Of a stretch of DNA of 64,000 nt, positions 59,485 through 64,000 are shown in pieces. Made by a program: the position numbers and the translations under genes. Below the pieces are notes generated by a model that was not told where the DNA came from, ran no database searches, and worked only from the letters and a program-made list of their open reading frames with translations. How positions within the stretch are numbered: the first letter of the stretch is position 1; the number at the start of each line of letters is the position of its first letter. Origin of the DNA: Azorinus chamasolen (Eukaryota; Mollusca; Bivalvia; Cardiida; Solecurtidae). The DNA lies in contig OY755244.1 in the NCBI GenBank assembly GCA_963576725.1, positions 84,129,121 through 84,193,120 of the forward strand, written 5' to 3'.

Positions 59485-60160
59485 TGCAAGCATAGTAAAC
59501 GCAGACCAGACATTGCTCATGAAGAAGCTGTTGAATCAGAACCAGGATCTGCTCTATTGTATATGGAATACTATAGGTCTGGTTCTACAGCGTCTGTCTG
59601 TGGGAAACAAGCATTGTTCATAAATTCTGAATGTAGGAGATCCTTCGAAAGCAGAGGTAGCAACGTGAATAGAGAAAATAGCAAGCTAGGTTTTACTGAG
59701 TCTGTTCATGAGCAGTTATTAAAAGTGCAACACCACTCACGTCTCCAGCACCGGTCCTAGCAGCAGTCATTTTTCATAACTAAAAGCATTGAAACTGATG
59801 ATCCCGAAGGACCGGAGAATATAACTACACTGAGAATGAAGTACGGGGCGACCCTTTATGGCCACCTAACGAGCACTTAATACATGGAGTACGTAAATCC
59901 TGTACGTAGGAGATTCTATGTTAATAGAGAAGAATAAGTCATTATAAAATGATTGTTATAAATATTAAAAAGGTGATTATTTCTTACAAAAGTATTCATC
60001 AAGTAATGGCCTAATTAACTCGTGAACATCCTCCACAGTATTGTATAAGCAACATCCAGTAATATTTTCTTGTAATAGACAATCTCAAGAACATATTGTA
60101 TTCAAACGTAACACTTATTCTGCTGACAGAGTGATGCTATCTAAAACCCTGTTCGCTGCA
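59485..60160. other. no gene recognised
   Basis: Mixed sequence. A 67-codon plus-strand frame (59557-59760) has no domain. 59490-59590 retains a weak A-like GATCTGCTCTATTGTATATG. Confidence 0.45.
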
Positions 60161-60163
60161 TAG

Positions 60164-60286
60164 TTAACCCTTGCTTTAATAAATATTCATGTAAGAAATT
60201 ATAAACTGTTTTTTTCCCAACAGGAGTCGTCTGATCTGAGCATAATCTGTTTGCGTGAAAAAGTGTTTAGGTCAGGAAAAGCGTTA
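60164..60286 (+). mobile_element. A MITE, internally deleted
   Basis: TTAACCCTTGCTTTAATAAA, ATTCATGTAAGAAATTATAA, then AGGAGTCGTCTGATCTGAGC and GGAAAAGCGTTAA. The middle is missing. Confidence 0.8.
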
Positions 60287-60377
60287 AATATATTTGGATT
60301 CTCTTTCTGTTTAGAACATTATCGACATAGTGACAAACAACTTGTTCGGATGACATGTCTCATCTGGAATATGTATC

Positions 60378-60597
60378 CATGCTTATAAAACTTTTTAGTT
60401 GAGTCTGAGTTCATTCTCAAGTTTTTTGAGCCTTTGGCTCAAATCTGACCAATCAAAAGCTTGAGAACAAACTCAGTAATTAGTTCATTCTCAAGTTTTT
60501 TGATTGGTCAGATTTGAGCCTTTGGCTCAAATCTGACCAATCAAAAGCTTGAGAACAATCTCAAGACTCGACTAAAAAAGCTTTATAAGCATGGACC
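60378..60597. mobile_element. foldback element, long copy
   Basis: Outer arms CATGCTTATAAAACTTTTTA and AAAAAGCTTTATAAGCATG. Inside, CTCAAGTTTTTTGAGCC and TTTGAGCCTTTGGCTCAAAT occur twice, each a palindrome, with TCTGACCAATCAAAAGCTTG. It is larger than the relative at 4690-4796 because the inner segment is duplicated. Confidence 0.85.
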
Positions 60598-60768
60598 CAA
60601 ACTATTTGCATATGCTACTCAAGTAAATAGTGAACCAGTTACCGGATGGGTTTTTCTCGGATATAACCTTTAACATCTTTGCAAACAGAGGATACTTAGA
60701 TCAGACTGTTCCTTTAAGAGTCATCTGATTTAGGTATGCTCTGTATGGCACGATATAGATGTAATTCT

Positions 60769-60924
60769 GCTGTACATTGTTTTATAAATCATGCACGGAG
60801 GTTTTAGCTTCACCTATCGATATTTGTTCAGACTCTTACATGTAGTATGATATTATACTTTTTTCTCCTAAACGTATGTGTTACTTACAGAGATATTTTC
60901 ATATGCTAAGATGTCTTGCTTAAG

Positions 60925-61000
<76 letters not shown>

Positions 61001-61154
61001 AACTTTTATTAAATTTCATATTTTGTTTGCCATTACATGTATATATAAATGCTTTGTATGGGGAGGGTCAAATCTAATGTTGTGAGAACTTGTGACCCGA
61101 CCCAATTTCCTCTATTATGGAAATAAAATATGTTTAAACGAAACTAAACTAAAC
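60769..61154 (+). mobile_element. non-LTR-type retroposon with target duplication
   Basis: Flanked by AGATGTAATTCT (60757-60768) and AGATGTGATTCT (61155-61166), a 12-bp duplication with one change. The 3' end has GAAATAAAATATGTTTAAAC followed by a GAAACTAAACTAAACT tail, as in LINE or SINE 3' ends. A CT tract lies inside. No reverse transcriptase is present. Confidence 0.6.
60927..60994 (+). repeat. CT microsatellite
   Basis: About 34 CT dinucleotides with one TTCT interruption near 60947. Confidence 0.97.
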
Positions 61155-61318
61155 TAGATGTGATTCTACAGTTTCTGCTATGGTAAAACTTCCATTGTTC
61201 ATAAAACCATTATACAAATTCATCTAATTAATATTCATGATGTCGTTATCTGTCGTTATCGTTAAGTGAACATCCAAGACGTGACTGGCTAAGAAACACG
61301 CCTTTGTCGGATACCTCC

Positions 61319-61568
61319 TTAACCCGGTACTCCATGAATATTCCTGTAAGAAATGATTACATTACGCATATCAATTAGATTATTTTTGTAATGTCACATG
61401 TACACGGGAATTTGTGATCATGGTAGAAACTGAAACCGCAGAATTATATCTATATATCATAAGCAAATAGAGCGGATCCTGGTCGGAGGGTCATATAGGA
61501 GCCGTTTGATCTGGGTCAACTCTGTTTACAAATGAGTAGAAAGGCGTATTCATGGAGTAGATGGTCAA
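61319..61568 (+). mobile_element. A MITE, complete
   Basis: TTAACCCGGTACTCCATGAA, TATTCCTGTAAGAAATGATT, core GCGGATCCTGGTCGGAGGGT, ATAGGAGCCGTTTGATCT, right tip GGAGTAGATGGTCAA. Confidence 0.85.
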
Positions 61569-61579
61569 GAACATCTCAT

Positions 61580-62290
61580 TTTCAATATTAGTCAAAGGAA
61601 CACCTCACAGCCAGAGTCAATCTGAGGGACACATCTTTGACAAAATTAGCCTCGACAAATTATAACTGGTCCGATTCATCCTCACGAATATCTCCTTCTC
61701 ATTCCACTTCAGACACATCTCATTGTCATATGCAGTCTGTAGTCTTGGGACGTAGTCCTTGTCATATGCAGTCTGTAGTCTTGGGACGTAGTCCTTGTCA
61801 TATGCAGTCTGTAGTCTTGGGACGTAGACCATGTCAGAGTAATTTGCGGGAATATGTCCTTGCCATGGTCTTACTAGGGAGAAACTCTCATTAACGTTGT
61901 CATTTCTAGGAAAATCTAATTTCCATAGTCACAAAACATGTTCCTTGTCATAGTCTATTCTAGAAATTATCTTAATGCAGTTTGGAATCCTATGAACATA
62001 TCATTGTCTCAGTCAAACCTATCAACATAAATGATTTTTGTCATTTCGAGGGACTGTTTTTCTCATAGTCAACTCTTGGAACACCGTCTTATCATAATAA
62101 ATCCCCATATTACAGCCAATCTTAAGAACATCGTTTGTGAATTTGAATCTACATAAAACAATTATTGTTACAGACAACATGGGTTTCTAACCCCTCGAAA
62201 ATATCATTTTCTTGTTTTATTACATGTTTGTATCATCTTTGTAGTCAATCAAAGAAATGTGTAATCAATCCAAGATATGCCTTTTTTCCG
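61580..62290 (+). repeat. degenerate tandem repeat with a fresh 36-bp triplication
   Basis: 61726-61835 has three near-identical 36-bp units (GTCATATGCAGTCTGTAGTC, TTGGGACGTAGTCCTT). The flanks to about 62290 show weak versions of CATTGTCATAGTC..AGGAACA, so the triplication lies in an old array. Confidence 0.75.
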
Positions 62291-62319
62291 ATCAAGCATA
62301 ATGGAACATAATATATCAA

Positions 62320-62593
62320 TGCCCTTTCCATGCGCCTTTTTGTCACTGTTCTATTTAAATATAGATATTTATGTATGAATTACAGTATAAACATTCATTA
62401 GCTGAATATTAATATATATATACGAATACAGATAGTTTGACCATAGCAGAACCGTTAGAGTCAGATCTGTACCGTTTGATAAGCAGACATAGCAGATCCT
62501 GGTCAGGCGGCTCCAAAAGGAGACGTCTGGCCTGGGACTATTCTGTTTGCATAGGCGTACACATTCGTATATAATTGTGAAGTAAAAGGTTAA
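62320..62593 (+). mobile_element. A MITE
   Basis: CCCTTTCCATGCGCC, AACATTCATTAGCTGAATAT, core CAGATCCTGGTCAGGCGGCT, CCAAAAGGAGACGTCTGGCC, right tip GTGAAGTAAAAGGTTAA. Confidence 0.8.
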
Positions 62594-62836
62594 CCCTTTC
62601 CCTGTTCTATATTTAGTCCAAATTGAATACCCGAATATTCATGGACAAAATAGGTATAATGATAATATTGAAGGTGGAACATTGTAGCCATTTCAGAAAC
62701 TAAAGAAGCAGATCTGTCAATTCCTATTAGCAAACAGAGCAGATCTTGATCAGAAAGCGCCTATAGGAGCCGTCTGATCTTGGTCTTCTCTGCTTGCAAA
62801 TGCGCGAAAAAGCGTTTATATGAAGGAAAATGTTAA
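62590..62836 (+). mobile_element. A2 MITE, complete (247 bp)
   Basis: TTAACCCTTTCCCTGTTC to GAAGGAAAATGTTAA. GGTGGAACATTGTAGCCA and CAGATCTTGATCAGAAAGCG match 6379-6629. It shares one TTAA with the A copy before it. Confidence 0.9.
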
Positions 62837-62929
62837 CGCAGACAATACAAGACAATAGTTACTTCTATACCAATGTTCCATTTACTAGAGGGGATATGTT
62901 TATTTACACTGTTTGTCTGTTAGGGTGGA

Positions 62930-63090
62930 GATGGAACAAAGGTGAGGTAAAGCGCCCCATAACCGGTTTAACCCCCCAGTGACTATTGCCACTGACCGTT
63001 CCAAGGCGGTGCTTCCATCTCCCCATTTGTTTGTTTGTTTTGTCTCTACGTGAGGTAGATATGTACATTTGCTGTGTTTTCTTGTTGTGG
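62930..63090 (+). mobile_element. orphan Penelope-like 3' fragment
   Basis: ACCGGTTTAACCCCCCAGTG, CACTGACCGTTCCAAGGCGG and CCATTTGTTTGTTTG parallel 19457-19540 downstream of the reverse transcriptase. No reverse transcriptase remains, so this is a truncated copy. Confidence 0.65.
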
Positions 63091-63805
63091 TGCTGTTCGG
63101 GCGGATGTGTGTTTATATGTAGTGTTCCCTGCATGGCTCATACTTATACTTATCCTCGAGAAGTTCAACACCAGTTTGCAGGAGGAAATAACAAGGAAAT
63201 GGGAACTGTCTGTTGTATCAAATATAAATAATATGATATGTATCACCAGTTGCACGTGCTTAAAATACTTTTGTATATGAAACCTTGATCTATTGACCCG
63301 TTGAATATGTGCAATTTTCAAAATTGAATGTTCTCTAGTCATGTAACAGTACAGCTCATAAAGTATAGAAACGTATGTCACTAAATTTTGCTGAATAGAA
63401 TTTTGCATGGCGATCATTGCAGATCGTGACCAGGGGTGGGGGTGTTCTAGAAACTCTTTGAGCTGAGTCTACATTGTTGCAAATGTCAATTAAGTCGTGT
63501 CCTTCAATGAAACAGTAACAGGTTTGCAAATGTTAGTCAAAAATATTTGGTATTTTACTTCTTAAAATTATTCAATAAAGTCTTACTTTGTGTTTTTCGA
63601 CTCAAATCAATGCCTCATTGAATAAGTTTAAGAATTAAAGAAGGTATATGAGCCGGGAAAGAACTTACTATACAATTCGAAATATACGCGTATGTGCATA
63701 TTATTTAATTTTAGTATTCGTTTATTCTTTAGGATGTGCTATTATTATACATGTACATTTAAATCCGTAGGAATGATGATCACCACGGTCCAAACTATTT
63801 GTAAA
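63090..63805. other. no gene recognised; K-like remnant near 63415-63500
   Basis: Mostly AT-rich. ATTGCAGATCGTGACCAGGG and GAGCTGAGTCTACATTGTTG at 63415-63480 are K-like. Frames of 63-123 codons on both strands have no domain. Confidence 0.45.
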
Positions 63806-63808
63806 CGT

Positions 63809-64000
63809 TTAACCCTTAACCCAAGAGAGTGCCTTTGGACGCATTTGAAAGCGGACTATATAGAGATTAGACAGCTCTTGTAGGAACCGTTTGGCCTGGG
63901 TCTGATCTGTTTGCTTACGGAAGTATATAGGTCTACAATTTCTATCATGGCAAATAAATTGTGAGTTCATTTACTGTTTAAAAAGTCAGCTAATAAATAA
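63809..64000 (-). mobile_element. A MITE (reverse), cut by the window end
   Basis: TTAACCCTTAACCCAAGAGA, TAGAGATTAGACAGCTCTTG, TTTGGCCTGGGTCTGATCTG, CAATTTCTATCATGGC, AAGTCAGCTAATAAATA. Confidence 0.8.

Larger units (their letters stand above)
60637..61265 (-). mobile_element. A copy (reverse) split by a retroposon
   Basis: Left part CTTTGCAAACAGAGGATACT, GATATAGATGTAATTCT; right part AGATGTGATTCTACAGTTTC, TAATTAATATTCATGATGTC, ending GTTAA. 60769-61154 lies between. Confidence 0.75.

Overview
This is a metazoan nuclear window, AT-rich and intron-bearing. I read it as a mollusc, most likely a bivalve. The evidence is a FEZ-family zinc-finger gene of animal type, a tethered C-type lectin gene with phase-1 introns, a Penelope-like retroelement, and very dense short palindromic transposons and minisatellites of the kind common in bivalve genomes. 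The lineage is inference; no marker here fixes the species.

Only three host genes are supported. (1) 515-849 (+) is the last exon of a single-pass membrane protein whose tail has three PPxY motifs; its other exons lie left of the window. (2) 11663-16147 (-) is a C-type-lectin-like membrane protein: two exons joined in phase across a 3.4-kb intron that holds transposons, a minisatellite and a decayed copy of the first lectin exon. (3) 48702-about 55500 (-) is a fezf orthologue: an Eh1 repressor motif, six C2H2 fingers split after finger 1, and a probable non-coding first exon. A Penelope-like reverse transcriptase (about 17367-19800) has one in-frame TGA at a position where I recall a conserved cysteine, so it is either a nonsense mutation or a selenocysteine codon.

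Most of the rest is non-autonomous DNA transposons. Family names used below are mine. TTAA-target, piggyBac-like ends: A (arms with GAATATTCATG, core with CAGACCCTGATCAGACGG), B (arms with AATAAATCTACCGAAAAGG, core ATAAATAGAGCATTTGCTCC), D (core GGATCCTGATGAGACGCCGA), G, K and L. TA-target, Tc1/mariner/pogo-like ends: C (CAGTAAAACCTCTCT ends, core GCTTAATGCAGG...GCAGAAAGCTCC; subtypes C1-C4), E and J. F has no clear target site but shares its core with E. H and I are larger bivalve-type repeats. Nearly all short families have diverged arms around a near-perfect central hairpin, and they are nested in each other.

Layout: 1-500 H tail; 515-849 membrane-protein exon; 850-4800 MITEs; 5230-6365 and 7264-8302 large repeats with internal tandem units; 8500-11300 nested repeats; 11461-16400 lectin gene; 16400-17300 A copies; 17367-19800 retroelement; 21360-22230 triplet-rich array; 23000-28800 mixed MITEs and a CRE-bearing minisatellite; 28809-30556 foldback satellite of 21-bp monomers; 30770-33080 MITEs; 33080-34905 single-copy, GC-richer island; 35000-47400 MITEs and MITE-derived minisatellites (38577-40232 is the largest); 48702-55500 fezf; 55600-64000 MITEs, a tandem array of transposon ends (57910-58153), a retroposon and an orphan Penelope-like 3' fragment.

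The genes do not form a pathway. The strongest themes are (i) minisatellites repeatedly arising from MITE ends, cores or MITE-MITE junctions, (ii) TTAA transposons landing in the TTAA carried inside the C-family core, and (iii) a 21-bp satellite whose seven-mer is 147 bp. All alignments were by eye.
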